Assembly: GCF_020567425.1 (NCBI RefSeq)
Contig: NZ_JAJCVJ010000002.1
Span: forward strand, 847,068-911,067
From: Salinirubrum litoreum
Lineage (GTDB): Archaea; Halobacteriota; Halobacteria; Halobacteriales; Haloferacaceae
DNA: 64,000 nucleotides
Direction: 5' to 3'
The notes under the pieces: model-generated
Seen by the model: only the letters and a program-made list of their open reading frames with translations
Told to the model about the DNA's origin: nothing
Database searches by the model: none
Program-made: the position numbers and the translations under genes
Shown here: positions 8,043 to 17,288 of the stretch, piece after piece
How positions within the stretch are numbered: position 1 is the first letter of the stretch
Layout of the letters: each line of letters begins with the position of its first letter

Positions 8043-8405
8043 GTGTCCGAGGTGCCTATCGAGGGACAGGTCCAACTGCTCGCGGCCGCGAAGGCCAGCG
8101 TCGCGCCGCACCGACTGCCGGACCTGCTCTCGGCGGTGCAGGCCGACCTCGGCCCTCGGCTCGACGACTATCGTCGGCAGTACGAACAGGTCTGCCGAAC
8201 CGACGAGGGCGCGCGTGTCTTCTTCGTCCCGGCGGATCACTGGTCGGTGATCGGCGACCGACTCGGCTTCGACCGACGGGAGACGATGGCGGTCGGCCGG
8301 GCACACGAGGCACAACTCCGGCGGATCGGCCGGCGTGAGAACAGACGCGACGAGTTCGAGCGCGCACTGGAGATCAGAACGGCGGTCGTGATCGGCGAGG
8401 AGTAG
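8043..8405 (+). CDS. Hypothetical protein, third gene of the SAMP1 unit
   Basis: A 120-residue protein starting at a GTG two bases after the previous stop. It is helical and charged, with L-P-D-L-L-S-A-V-Q-A-D-L near residue 25 and W-S-V-I-G-D-R-L-G-F-D-R-R-E near residue 70. The tight spacing indicates one operon with the two genes before it. I do not recognise the family and see no catalytic signature. Confidence 0.7.
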   Translation: MSEVPIEGQVQLLAAAKASVAPHRLPDLLSAVQADLGPRLDDYRRQYEQVCRTDEGARVFFVPADHWSVIGDRLGFDRRETMAVGRAHEAQLRRIGRRENRRDEFERALEIRTAVVIGEE

Positions 8406-8508
8406 TCGGACGCGAGAGAGCAGTCGGCGGGCGCGAGTCGGTATCCTCGGCAGGGGCGCGTCGTGCCGCGACGAACAGGCCTTTCTCGGGGGAGCGACGA
8501 CGCACTCT

Positions 8509-9216
8509 ATGGACCGTGCCGCGTTCGTCGACGGCGTGAAGACGTCTCTGCCGCTCCTCCCCGGAATCCTCCCGTTCGCGCTGGTCGCGGGGGTGACGGC
8601 CGTGGACGTGGGACTGTCGCTCCCGCAGGCCGTCGGCCTCTCCGTCGTCGTCTTCGCCGGTGCGTCGCAACTGGCGGCGATGGAACTGCTCGGCGACAAC
8701 AGCCCCCTCCTGATCGTCGTCGGCACCGCCGTCGTCATCAACCTCCGACTGGTGATGTACTCGGCGAGCATCGCGCCGCACTTCCGGGAGTTCTCGGCCC
8801 GGACGAAGGCGCTGGCGTCGTACGTCCTCACCGATCAGGCGTTCGCGCTCTCGGTGGCGAAGTACGCCAAGTCGCCGACCGTGGACAAACTGGCCTACTA
8901 CCTCGGCATCGCCCTCACGCTGTGGGTCGTCTGGCAGATCGGCACCGTCGCGGGCGTCCTCCTCGGCACCGGCGTTCCGGCGTCGTGGGGGCTGTCCTTC
9001 GCGGTGCCGCTGGTCTTCCTCGCGATCCTCGTCCCGGCGGTGACGGACCGCGCGACCGTCGTCTCGGCGGCTGTCGGCGGCGGGGTCGCGCTGGCCGGTG
9101 CGACCCTCCCGTACAACCTCGGGCTGATCGTCGGTGCGGTCGCGGGCGTCGCGGCGGGCGTGCTCGCGGAGTCGGCACTGGACGTCGACCCCTCGGAGGT
9201 GGACAGTGGTCACTGA
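8509..9216 (+). CDS. azlC: Branched-chain amino acid exporter, large subunit (AzlC)
   Basis: A 235-residue polytopic membrane protein of the AzlC family. The N-terminal P-L-L-P-G-I-L-P-F-A-L-V-A-G-V motif and the conserved F-A-G-A-S-Q-L-A-A-M-E-L-L segment mark the family; about seven hydrophobic helices follow. AzlC and AzlD together export branched-chain amino acids or analogues from the cytoplasm. The azlD start lies inside the last codons of this gene, so the two are translationally coupled. A T-rich box (ggcctttctcg) lies about 25-30 bases upstream. Confidence 0.93.
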   Translation: MDRAAFVDGVKTSLPLLPGILPFALVAGVTAVDVGLSLPQAVGLSVVVFAGASQLAAMELLGDNSPLLIVVGTAVVINLRLVMYSASIAPHFREFSARTKALASYVLTDQAFALSVAKYAKSPTVDKLAYYLGIALTLWVVWQIGTVAGVLLGTGVPASWGLSFAVPLVFLAILVPAVTDRATVVSAAVGGGVALAGATLPYNLGLIVGAVAGVAAGVLAESALDVDPSEVDSGH

Positions 9217-9553
9217 GTACGGGCCGACCGCGATCTGGCTCGCGGTCGTCGCCATCGGCGTCGTGACGTTCGCCTTTCGCGCGTCGTTCGTCGCGCTGTT
9301 CGGCTACATCGACACCGTGCCGCCGACGCTGGAACGGGCGCTCCGGTACGTCCCACCGGCGGTGCTGGCCGCGCTGGTCGCGCCGGACCTGCTGGTCGTG
9401 GAGCCGACGCTGGACGGCACGCTCGCCGACGGCCGACTGATCGCGGGGCTGGTCGCCGCCGGCGTCGCGTGGCGGACCGAGGACCTGCTGTGGACCATCG
9501 TCGCCGGGATGGTGGCGCTGTGGCTGGTGCGGTTCCTCCCCGGACTCGTCTGA
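9206..9553 (+). CDS. azlD: Branched-chain amino acid exporter, small subunit (AzlD)
   Basis: A 115-residue membrane protein with about four hydrophobic helices and the AzlD motifs F-A-F-R-A-S-F near the start and R-A-L-R-Y-V-P-P-A-V-L-A-A-L in the second helix. The GTG at 9206 overlaps the end of azlC by 11 bases and is preferred to any upstream start. It partners with AzlC in an exporter; it has no known activity alone. Confidence 0.9.
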   Translation: MVTEYGPTAIWLAVVAIGVVTFAFRASFVALFGYIDTVPPTLERALRYVPPAVLAALVAPDLLVVEPTLDGTLADGRLIAGLVAAGVAWRTEDLLWTIVAGMVALWLVRFLPGLV

Positions 9554-9570
9554 TCGTCGGTCGGCGGGGC

Positions 9571-9993
9571 TCAGTGCTCGCCGACGAACTCGTCGAACAG
9601 CGCGACCACGCGCCGTTCGATCTCGTCTCTGATCTCACGGACGCGCTCCGGGGGCTGGCCGTCCGGATCGTCGAGTGCCCAGTCGCGGACCGTCACGTCG
9701 GCGTCGAGTTCCAGCGTCGAACAACCCATCGTCGCCACCACGTCGCAGGCGTTCAGTTCCGCGTCCGAGACCTCGCGTGGCGTGCGGTCGGAGAGGTCGA
9801 TATCGTGTTCGGCCATCACGTCGACGACCTCGGGGTGGACGTGGTCGGCGGGCATCGTCCCGCCGGTGACGATTGCGACACGGTCCGTCAGGCCTCGGCG
9901 GTCGCGCTCCTGTTCTGCGAACGCGGTTGACATCTGGCTCCGACCGGCGTTCTGGACGCAGACGAAGCCGAACGTGAGTTGCTCGGTGGACAT
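9571..9993 (-). CDS. Low-molecular-weight protein phosphatase / arsenate reductase-like protein
   Basis: A 140-residue protein with the phosphate-binding loop C-x5-R at residues 12-18 (CVQNAGRS) and the late acid motif W-A-L-D-D-P (D-P of the family). This is the fold shared by low-molecular-weight tyrosine phosphatases and thioredoxin-coupled arsenate reductases. The N-A-G-R-S-Q-M loop and a second Cys around residue 89 followed by a further Cys near 95 favour the ArsC side, where two extra cysteines relay the disulfide. No arsenite pump is adjacent, so the substrate is uncertain. Confidence 0.85.
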   Translation of the reverse strand: MSTEQLTFGFVCVQNAGRSQMSTAFAEQERDRRGLTDRVAIVTGGTMPADHVHPEVVDVMAEHDIDLSDRTPREVSDAELNACDVVATMGCSTLELDADVTVRDWALDDPDGQPPERVREIRDEIERRVVALFDEFVGEH

Positions 9994-10132
9994 GTCTCTC
10001 GAAGGGTGACGGGGGTGTGAAGGGCTTGCTATGTCGGCTATCGAGTGCTATGTAGGTCGTGGGGGTGGCACGCGGAGGGCTGGTCTCGGCTTCGTAGTTG
10101 GTTGTTCGTGTCGGTCGGCCGGGTGGCCGGCG

Positions 10133-11884
10133 TCAGGCCGACACCACGCCCTCGGCCGTGATCCGGACGCGCTCGCCGTCGAAGGTCGTGAGCGTGAACC
10201 CCGCGAAGTCGTAGGTGTCGGCGTAGCTCCGCGCCCGGTCCATCAGGTACCCCAGCGCGACCTGCTCGCCGAGTCGCAGGCCGTCGGCCGCGTCCGACCG
10301 GTAGTGGATGCCGGCCCAGTTGCGCCCGATAGAGACGTTCGAGGCGAGTTTGTTCAACTCCCCGCCGACCGTCAGAGTCGCGTCCGCCGACTCGAGCGTC
10401 GAACCGTCCGCCGAGGGGACGACCGGCGACGGGAGTGTCCAGTCCTCGTCGAAGTACGCCTTCAGGACCGTGACCGCCGCGCCCGCGATACCGGCGTGGC
10501 CGGCCGGGTAGGAGGGGTGCAGCGGCGCACCCTCGGGGTACGCCTGCGGGAGCAGACTCGTCCCGAACTGGGCGGCCGTCTCCGCGACCGCCTGTGAGTC
10601 GAGCAGAGTCGCGGGGATCGGATACGAGCCCTCGCCCGACCGCGTCCGGAAGACGCGCCCGCCGTAGGCCTCCGGGCGAAGCCGGCGGTGGACCAGCCAC
10701 TTGTGACACCAGTTCGCGTGCTGGACCGGCACGGTCACGCCCGCCACCGCGTCCAGCACGTCGTTCCCGCCGAAGTCCACGAAGGGAGCAGAGGAAGGAG
10801 AGCCGGGCGATCCGGAGCCAGCGAGCGGGTTCGCCGGATCGAACGGCGCGCCCATCCCGAGGAGGATCAGCGCCGCCCGGAGGTACGCCGCGTACGGGAA
10901 GTCCCGGTGGACGTACGTCGCCAGATCACGCCCGGTCGTCACGTACCGCCGGTCGTCGGTGTACACCTCGTCGGCGGTCGGCGACTCGCCGTTCTGGCAC
11001 GCCAGCCACGTATCGTAGTCGGTCAGGTAGTCCGCCCCCGCCGCGAGCACTCGGTACCGCTGGTCGATAGTGAGGGTATCACCCTCCGGAATCGGCGCGA
11101 GCAGGAACTGCGAGAGATGCGGCCCGACAGCGTCACCGGGGAGCGTCCCCCGGAACAGCAGGTCCGGCGGAATCGAGCCGTCACCGGCAGTCGGACCGGT
11201 GTAGCCCGACAGCCCCGCCAACTCGGCCGAGGCGGCCATCGCCAGCGGCGAGTCCTCGAGCGATTCGAGCGGGACGTCCCGGAGGAGTGCCTGCCAGTAG
11301 AGTTCGACCATCTCGGCGCCCGCCTCGTCGCTCGCGAAGGCCGGCGCGGGGGGCATCGCCACGTCGTGTGGATCGTAGCCCGTGGTGTTGTACGACAGCG
11401 CGGCCTCCGGATTGACGAGCTTTCGCTCCCCGCCGAGCGGGATCGCCGAGAACGCCTCGTCGCCCGCGAGCGCCGCCAGCAGCGACTCGTAGGCCGACGC
11501 CGCGACCTCGCCGGTCGCGGCGTGCGGGAGCCCCTTCGTGAAGGAGGCGTAGTAGCCCGGCAGGTCGTCGTCCCCGTTCGACTCGGGGACCGCCATCTCA
11601 CCCCGGAGGTGGGTCCGTGCCGCCGCCAGCCGGCGTTTGAACGCGTCTGTCAGACGGTTTCGGTCGTGGAAGTCACGCGACTGGAGGGGGACGACGCGCC
11701 CGGTCGCCCGGCCAGCACCGAGCAGTGAGAGGAGGCCGCCGCCGGCGAGACCGAGGAGGACGTTTCGTCTGCGGTCGCTCTCGACGCCCGGTTCGGTGTC
11801 GATCCGTGAGTCGGCGGGCGCTCGGCTGGGTGAACTCGACTCGGGGGCTGGCACGTCTTCGCGGTCGCGGGGCGTGTCGGACAT
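10133..11884 (-). CDS. Vanadium-dependent haloperoxidase / PAP2-like protein
   Basis: A 583-residue protein. A twin-arginine-like leader (D-R-R-R-N-V-L-L-G-L-A-G-G-G, residues 37-50) suggests folded export. The C-terminal half carries the three vanadate/phosphate pocket motifs: K-W-L-V-H-R-R-L-R-P, then H-P-S-Y-P-A-G-H-A-G, then S-I-G-R-N-W-A-G-I-H-Y-R-S-D. These match vanadium haloperoxidases and their acid-phosphatase relatives, with Ala in place of the Ser of the usual P-S-G-H. It may oxidise halide, plausible in brine, or act as a phosphatase. It stands alone and is flanked by convergent and divergent genes. Confidence 0.87.
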   Translation of the reverse strand: MSDTPRDREDVPAPESSSPSRAPADSRIDTEPGVESDRRRNVLLGLAGGGLLSLLGAGRATGRVVPLQSRDFHDRNRLTDAFKRRLAAARTHLRGEMAVPESNGDDDLPGYYASFTKGLPHAATGEVAASAYESLLAALAGDEAFSAIPLGGERKLVNPEAALSYNTTGYDPHDVAMPPAPAFASDEAGAEMVELYWQALLRDVPLESLEDSPLAMAASAELAGLSGYTGPTAGDGSIPPDLLFRGTLPGDAVGPHLSQFLLAPIPEGDTLTIDQRYRVLAAGADYLTDYDTWLACQNGESPTADEVYTDDRRYVTTGRDLATYVHRDFPYAAYLRAALILLGMGAPFDPANPLAGSGSPGSPSSAPFVDFGGNDVLDAVAGVTVPVQHANWCHKWLVHRRLRPEAYGGRVFRTRSGEGSYPIPATLLDSQAVAETAAQFGTSLLPQAYPEGAPLHPSYPAGHAGIAGAAVTVLKAYFDEDWTLPSPVVPSADGSTLESADATLTVGGELNKLASNVSIGRNWAGIHYRSDAADGLRLGEQVALGYLMDRARSYADTYDFAGFTLTTFDGERVRITAEGVVSA

Positions 11885-12095
11885 AGCGTCCGTGACGCGG
11901 ACTGGTGACGTAGCTAAGTGGCTGTTACCACCGGGCTAACACGACGTTAGGCTCGCAGCGCGCCGTTCAATCGGCGATAGAGTTCCGCGGACGACGGGCG
12001 CTCGGTCGGACGACCCGGACCGGTCCCGGACGACCACGGATTCGTGACCGGGCGAAGCCGATGGATTCAGGGTCGCCCGCCCCGCGCCGACTGGT

Positions 12096-13397
12096 ATGAC
12101 CACACTGCTGATCGCGGGCGGGCGGGTCCTCCGGCCCGATCTGACGGTCGAGCGTGCCGACGTGCTCGTGGACCGCGAGGCGGGCGAGATTCTGGCGGTC
12201 GAACCGAACCTCGCGGCCGACCGCGACACCGAGGAGACGCTCTCTGCCGAGGGCGGCCTCGTCGTCCCCGGCCTCGTCAACGCGCACGGCCACGGCGCGA
12301 TGACACTCCTCAGGGGCTACGCCGACGACAAGCCGCTGGACGCGTGGCTCCAGGAGGACATCTGGCCGGTCGAGGGCGTCCTGACGCCCGAGGACGTGCG
12401 CGCCGGCACCGACCTCGCCCTGCTGGAGCTGATTCGTTCGGGCACCACCGGCTTCGCCGACATGTACTTCCACGTCGGCGAGGTCGCCGAGGCGGTCGAC
12501 GCCGCCGGCCTCCGGGGCCGACTCGGCCACGGCGTCGTCACGATCGGGAAAGACGAGGAAGCGGCGCAGGCCGACGTGGACGAGGGCATCGAGATGGCCC
12601 GCGAGTACGACGAGACTGCCGACGGGCGCGTCACCACGGCGCTGATGCCCCACGCGCCCCACACGGTCGGGAGCGAGTATCTCGATCAGTTGGCGACCGC
12701 CGCGGACGACCTCGGCGTCCCGATCCACTTCCACCTGAACGAGACGCAGGAGTACGTCGACGCCATCGACGCGGAGACGGGCCAGCGCCCGGTGGACTAC
12801 GCCGACGACCACGGTCTCCTGCGCGAGGACACGTGGGTCGCCCACGGCGTCCACCTGACGGCCGAGGAGATCGGGACGCTCGCGGAGACCGACACCAGCG
12901 TCGTCCACTGTCCGGCCTCGAACATGAAACTCGCCAGCGGGATGGCTCCTGTCCAAACGCTGCTGGACGCGGGTGTCGGCGTCGGACTCGGCACCGACGG
13001 CGCGGCCTCGAACAACGACCTGGACGCCTTCGACGAGGTGCGCGACGCGGCGATGCTCGGGAAACTCGCTGCCGACGACGCGGCCGCGGTCCCGGCCGAA
13101 GCGGTCGTCGAGATGGCGACCGCCGGGAGCGCCGACGCCCTCGGCTTCGACTCCGGTCGGATCGACGTCGGCGCGAACGCCGACCTCGCGGTGCTCGATC
13201 TGGACGCCGCGCACCTCACGCCCGCCCACGACCTCGTCAGTCACCTCGCGTACGCCGTCCGGGGGAGCGACGTGCGCCACACGGTCTGTGACGGCGACGT
13301 GCTCATGCGCGACCGCGAAGTGCTGACGCTGGACGCCGAGGCGGTCCGCCGCCGGGCACGCGAGGCGGCGAGTGCCGCCGTCGACCGCGTCGAGTGA
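12096..13397 (+). CDS. mtaD: 5'-methylthioadenosine/S-adenosylhomocysteine deaminase family amidohydrolase
   Basis: A 433-residue TIM-barrel amidohydrolase. Metal ligands are visible: N-A-H-G-H (His64, His66), H-L-N-E-T (His213), A-H-G-V-H (His250) and G-T-D-G-A-A-S-N-N (Asp301). The H-C-P-A-S-N-M-K-L-A-S-G segment is diagnostic of the MTA/SAH deaminase branch. It deaminates methylthioadenosine or adenosylhomocysteine to inosine forms and so relieves product inhibition of methyltransferases. Its pairing with ahcY two genes downstream supports the role. Confidence 0.9.
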   Translation: MTTLLIAGGRVLRPDLTVERADVLVDREAGEILAVEPNLAADRDTEETLSAEGGLVVPGLVNAHGHGAMTLLRGYADDKPLDAWLQEDIWPVEGVLTPEDVRAGTDLALLELIRSGTTGFADMYFHVGEVAEAVDAAGLRGRLGHGVVTIGKDEEAAQADVDEGIEMAREYDETADGRVTTALMPHAPHTVGSEYLDQLATAADDLGVPIHFHLNETQEYVDAIDAETGQRPVDYADDHGLLREDTWVAHGVHLTAEEIGTLAETDTSVVHCPASNMKLASGMAPVQTLLDAGVGVGLGTDGAASNNDLDAFDEVRDAAMLGKLAADDAAAVPAEAVVEMATAGSADALGFDSGRIDVGANADLAVLDLDAAHLTPAHDLVSHLAYAVRGSDVRHTVCDGDVLMRDREVLTLDAEAVRRRAREAASAAVDRVE

Positions 13398-13607
13398 GTA
13401 GTGCTGCCGGGCGCGTCGAGTGACCAGTCTGTCCGGTCACCGACAGTCGAGGCGAGTCAACACACCACACGAATCTCCCCACGATCCGACACAGACTGAC
13501 CTCGCCGAGAGGACAGGTTAGTTACGGGAGGAGAGCGCTCTTTGAACGTTCTTGAACGGTTCTCAGTCCGTTTCAACACGAGCGAACCGGATGAACGAGA
13601 GACCCCC

Positions 13608-13614
13608 TTTATCC
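13608..13614 (+). promoter_or_regulatory. TATA box of the repetitive secreted-protein gene
   Basis: TTTATCC lies 28 bases before the ATG at 13642 and fixes that codon as the start. Upstream (13542-13559) the nonamer TTGAACG(T/G)T occurs twice, exactly ten bases apart, one helical turn, which could be a regulator site; this is only an inference. Confidence 0.6.
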
Positions 13615-13641
13615 GGAACCCGACAGTTGAACCGGGTACGG

Positions 13642-15147
13642 ATGAACGCGAAACAACTCATCGCCGCGACGTTCGCCGCGCTCCTGATCGTCGGTGCTGC
13701 CGCACCGGCGTCGGTCGCGGCCGACGACGAGACCGACCTGGCAATCGAGACGACCCAGTCGCCCGACACGGGCGAGGCGACTGTCGTCGTGACGGACAAC
13801 GGGACAGCAGTCGAAAACGCCACGCTGGTCGTCGAGAGCGACGACTACGCAGGGAACGGCACGTACGAGACGGACGCAAACGGCTCCGTCGTCCTGCCGA
13901 CCCCCGCGAACACGACCGAGGTCGAACTGACCGCGGTCGCGGACGGGAACGCGACGACCACCGAGGTCGAACTCGTCCCCCTGAGTGAGTCGCTCGACGT
14001 CGACGTCGAACAGGCGGACGACGGCACCGCGACGGTCACCGTCACGCAGTACGGCGCGGCCGTCGAGGACGCCGCAATCGCCGTCAACGACTTGAACGAG
14101 ACCGACTACGCGGGCGTCGGCACCTACGAGACGGACGCGAACGGCACCGTCGACCTGCCCGCCCCCGCGAACGAGACGACGGTCGAGGTCTCCGCGACGA
14201 GCGGTGACCTCTCGGCCAGCACGACGGCCGAACTCGACGACGGCGACCTCGACGTGGAGGTCACGGAGAACGACGACCGCTCGGCCACGGTGACGGTCAC
14301 GCGCGGGTCGGCCGCCGTCGAGAACGCGACGGTCGTCGTCGAGGCCGAGGGCAACTACTCCGGTGAGGGGAGCTACGAGACGGACGCGAACGGCACCGTC
14401 GACCTCCCGGCCCCGAGCAGTGACGTCGAGGTGACGCTGACCGTCGTCGATGACGGCGAGAGCGTCGAGGAGACGGTCGACCTCGCCGGTCCCGCCGGCT
14501 TCGCGGTCTCCGCCGAGGAGACCGACGACGGCGCGGTCGTGACGGTGACCGACAACGAGAGTGCGGTCGAGAACGCGACCGTCGAGGTCGAGGCCGACGG
14601 CAACTACTCCGGCGAGGGGAGCTACGAGACGGACGCCGACGGCACCGTCGACCTCCCCGGCTACGAGGGCAACGAGTCGGTGACCCTCGACATCACGGCG
14701 ACGTACGACAACGAGAGCGCGTCCACGACGCTGACGCTGGGCGAGGAAGACGAGGAGAACGCATCTCAGCCGTTCGGGCAGCGCGTCTCGGAGTTCGTCC
14801 ACGACCTGCTGGGCGACGAGAACCGCACCGGCGGCATCGGGCAGGAACTCTCGGAGTGGGTCCGCGAGCACAACCCCGGTAAGGCGAAAGGTCCCGGCGA
14901 CAACCCCGGTAACGGCGGCGGCCCGCCAGAGCACGCCGGCGGTAACGAGACCGCAGACGGCAACGAGACGAAGGCCGGCAACGGCAACGGTAACGGCAAC
15001 AACGGGAACGGCGGCGGTCCCGGCAACGGCAACGGTAACGGCAACGACAAGGGCAAGGACAAGTCGGACCGCGGAAACGGTAACGGAAACGGCAACGGCA
15101 ACGGTAACGGCAACGCGCTGATCGACCTGCCGGTCCTGCCGTTCTAA
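13642..15147 (+). CDS. Secreted repetitive protein with Gly/Asn-rich tail
   Basis: A 501-residue acidic protein with a Sec-type signal (residues 1-27, hydrophobic AALLIVGAAAPASVAA). The mature region is about five imperfect repeats of 80-90 residues, each with V-T-V-T-x-x-G-x-A-V-E-N-A-T-V-V-V followed by Y-S-G-E-G-S-Y-E-T-D-A-N-G-T-V-D-L-P. This is a beta-sandwich-like pattern resembling bacterial Ig-like or carboxypeptidase-regulatory repeats, with many N-x-S/T sequons. The last 110 residues are almost pure Gly/Asn with some Lys/Asp, ending in A-L-I-D-L-P-V-L-P-F. There is no PGF-CTERM or membrane anchor, so it is probably released. Function unknown. Confidence 0.85.
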   Translation: MNAKQLIAATFAALLIVGAAAPASVAADDETDLAIETTQSPDTGEATVVVTDNGTAVENATLVVESDDYAGNGTYETDANGSVVLPTPANTTEVELTAVADGNATTTEVELVPLSESLDVDVEQADDGTATVTVTQYGAAVEDAAIAVNDLNETDYAGVGTYETDANGTVDLPAPANETTVEVSATSGDLSASTTAELDDGDLDVEVTENDDRSATVTVTRGSAAVENATVVVEAEGNYSGEGSYETDANGTVDLPAPSSDVEVTLTVVDDGESVEETVDLAGPAGFAVSAEETDDGAVVTVTDNESAVENATVEVEADGNYSGEGSYETDADGTVDLPGYEGNESVTLDITATYDNESASTTLTLGEEDEENASQPFGQRVSEFVHDLLGDENRTGGIGQELSEWVREHNPGKAKGPGDNPGNGGGPPEHAGGNETADGNETKAGNGNGNGNNGNGGGPGNGNGNGNDKGKDKSDRGNGNGNGNGNGNGNALIDLPVLPF

Positions 15148-15324
15148 GCACCGGCACCGGACGTCCCACGCCGACGCGGCACCTACGCGACTCTTCTCTT
15201 TCGACACGACACCGGCCAGTGACGGCCACGGCTGTCGGTCGGGTCGGCGGTCACGCCGCGGTACCGCGTCGGCAACGCTCCGGGTTTCGGCACCGTTTTG
15301 AGCGCCCTCGTGTAAGCCGACAGC

Positions 15325-16614
15325 ATGAGCACGACGGCGTTCCCGCCGATCACCGAGCACCTCGACGACCCGGACGCGGCACGGGCCGAGGGGCGACGGA
15401 AGATGGACTGGGCGATGCAACACATGCCGATTCTGACGGCACTCCGAGAGCAGTTCCGGGAGTCGAAGCCCTTCGACGGCTACACTATCGGGATGGCGAT
15501 GCACGTCGAGGCGAAGACCGCGAACCTCGTGGAGACGCTGGCCGACGGCGGCGCGGAGGTCGCCATCACCGGCTGTAACCCGCTGTCGACGCACGACGAC
15601 GTGTCCGCCGCGCTGGACGCCCACGAGAACATCACCTCCTACGCGCTTCGCGGTGTGGACGACGAGGCGTACTACGAGGCCATCGAGGCGGTCATCGAAC
15701 ACGAGCCGACGATCACGGTCGACGACGGGATGGACATGGTCGCCGCCATCCACGAGAACCATCCCGACCTGATCGACACCATCGTCGGCGGGTGTGAGGA
15801 GACGACGACCGGCGTCCACCGCCTGCGGGCGATGGACGCCGACGGGGAACTCGACTATCCGGTGTTCGCGGTCAACGACACGCCGATGAAGACGCTGTTC
15901 GACAACGTCCACGGCACCGGCGAGTCCGCACTGGCGAGCATCGCCATGACCACGAACCTCTCGTGGGCCGGCAAGACGGTCGTCGTCGCCGGCTACGGCT
16001 ACTGCGGGAAGGGTGTCGCCAAGAAAGCGGCGGGGCAGAACGCGAACGTCGTCGTCACCGAGGTCGAACCCCGGCGCGCACTGGAAGCGCACATGGAAGG
16101 CTACGACGTGCAACCGATGGCCGAGGCCGCAGAAGACGCGGACGTGATCATCACGACGACCGGGAACCGCGACGTGGTGACCCGCGAGCACTTCGAGGTC
16201 CTGCCCGACGGTGTCCTGCTGGCGAACGCCGGCCACTTCGACGTGGAGGTCGACCTCGACGCACTCGGCGAGATGGCGGTCGAGCAGTACGAGGCCCGCG
16301 ACGGCGTGGACGCCTACGAGATGGCCGACGGTCGCCGACTGAACGTACTCGCGGAGGGTCGCCTCGTCAACCTCGCGGCCCCCATCGCCCTCGGCCACCC
16401 GGTCGAGGTGATGGACCAGAGCTTCGGCGTGCAGGCTGTCTGTGTCCGCGAGTTGGTGGAGAACGGCGACGCCTACGACGCCGGTGTCCACGAGGTACCG
16501 GACGAACTGGACCGGGAGGTCGCGGAGATCAAGTTGGAGTCGGAGGGCATCGAGATCGACTCGCTGACCGACACCCAGCGCGAGTACATGGACTCCTGGG
16601 ACCACGGGACGTAG
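15325..16614 (+). CDS. ahcY: Adenosylhomocysteinase
   Basis: NAD-dependent hydrolysis of S-adenosylhomocysteine to adenosine and homocysteine, keeping methylation reactions running. The 429 residues include the N-terminal catalytic domain (M-A-M-H-V-E-A-K-T-A-N-L), the T-G-C-N-P-L-S-T motif and the NAD-binding glycine loop V-V-A-G-Y-G-Y-C-G-K-G-V-A. The length is that of archaeal and some bacterial enzymes. A TATA-like gttttgagcg sits about 25-30 bases upstream. Together with mtaD it forms a local set for recycling of SAM by-products. Confidence 0.97.
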   Translation: MSTTAFPPITEHLDDPDAARAEGRRKMDWAMQHMPILTALREQFRESKPFDGYTIGMAMHVEAKTANLVETLADGGAEVAITGCNPLSTHDDVSAALDAHENITSYALRGVDDEAYYEAIEAVIEHEPTITVDDGMDMVAAIHENHPDLIDTIVGGCEETTTGVHRLRAMDADGELDYPVFAVNDTPMKTLFDNVHGTGESALASIAMTTNLSWAGKTVVVAGYGYCGKGVAKKAAGQNANVVVTEVEPRRALEAHMEGYDVQPMAEAAEDADVIITTTGNRDVVTREHFEVLPDGVLLANAGHFDVEVDLDALGEMAVEQYEARDGVDAYEMADGRRLNVLAEGRLVNLAAPIALGHPVEVMDQSFGVQAVCVRELVENGDAYDAGVHEVPDELDREVAEIKLESEGIEIDSLTDTQREYMDSWDHGT

Positions 16615-16706
16615 GTCGAATCGAACGCGCCGACCGCGGTGGCGTCACCACACCGGCCCCGAGGCGTAGTCGTCCGACTTAAGCCCGCCCGCCGGCGAGG
16701 TGAGGT

Positions 16707-17243
16707 ATGACCGCCAACCAGAAGGGCGACCGCCGGGAGCGGGAACTGGTCAACCGACTGGACGAGGCCGGCTTCGCGGTGATGCGCGCGCCGGCCTCGG
16801 GCAGTGCGACGACGCGGGAACTCCCGGACGTGCTGGCCGGCGACGGCGGCGTCTTCTACGCTATCGAAGCCAAATCCTCCAGCGGCGACCCCATCTACCT
16901 GACGTGGGAGGAGGTCGACGCCCTGCGCTTCTTCGCGGACAGTTTCGGTGCCGAAGCCCTCATCGCCGCCCGGTTCGACCGCGAGGACTGGGCCTTCTTC
17001 GCGCCGCACGAACTCCACCAGACGCCGAAGGGGAACTTCCGCGTCAAGAAGGAGAAGGCGGTCGAGGAAGGCCGCCGCATCGCCGATCTCCTGCCGGACG
17101 ACGAAGACGAGCGCAGAAACGACCCGAGCGAGGTGGCGAACGCGGTTCGCCAGGGCGTGCTGTCGTACGCCGACGCCGGGGAGATGTTCGACTCCACCGA
17201 CGACCTGCGGGCACTGCTCGCGGCACTCGACGCCGAGGACTGA
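16707..17243 (+). CDS. hjc: Holliday junction resolvase Hjc
   Basis: Structure-specific nuclease that cuts four-way DNA junctions during recombination. The nuclease core is intact: G-D-R-R-E-R-E-L (residues 7-14), R-A-P-A-S-G-S-A (27-34), Asp41 in L-P-D-V-L-A, and the E-A-K motif (Glu54, Lys56). The archaeal core is about 130 residues; here a further 45-residue acidic helical tail follows. A TATA-like gacttaagccc lies 21-31 bases upstream and the sequence gaggtgaggt precedes the ATG. Confidence 0.93.
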   Translation: MTANQKGDRRERELVNRLDEAGFAVMRAPASGSATTRELPDVLAGDGGVFYAIEAKSSSGDPIYLTWEEVDALRFFADSFGAEALIAARFDREDWAFFAPHELHQTPKGNFRVKKEKAVEEGRRIADLLPDDEDERRNDPSEVANAVRQGVLSYADAGEMFDSTDDLRALLAALDAED

Positions 17244-17288
17244 CCACTACTCGTTGTCGGCCACCGGCGACTGCTCTCCCGACTGCCG

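Noticed and set aside
13609-16605. 998-residue open frame on the minus strand
   Set aside because: It is antisense to the secreted-protein and ahcY genes; long antisense frames arise readily in GC-rich DNA with G/C third positions. No domain or composition typical of a haloarchaeal protein.
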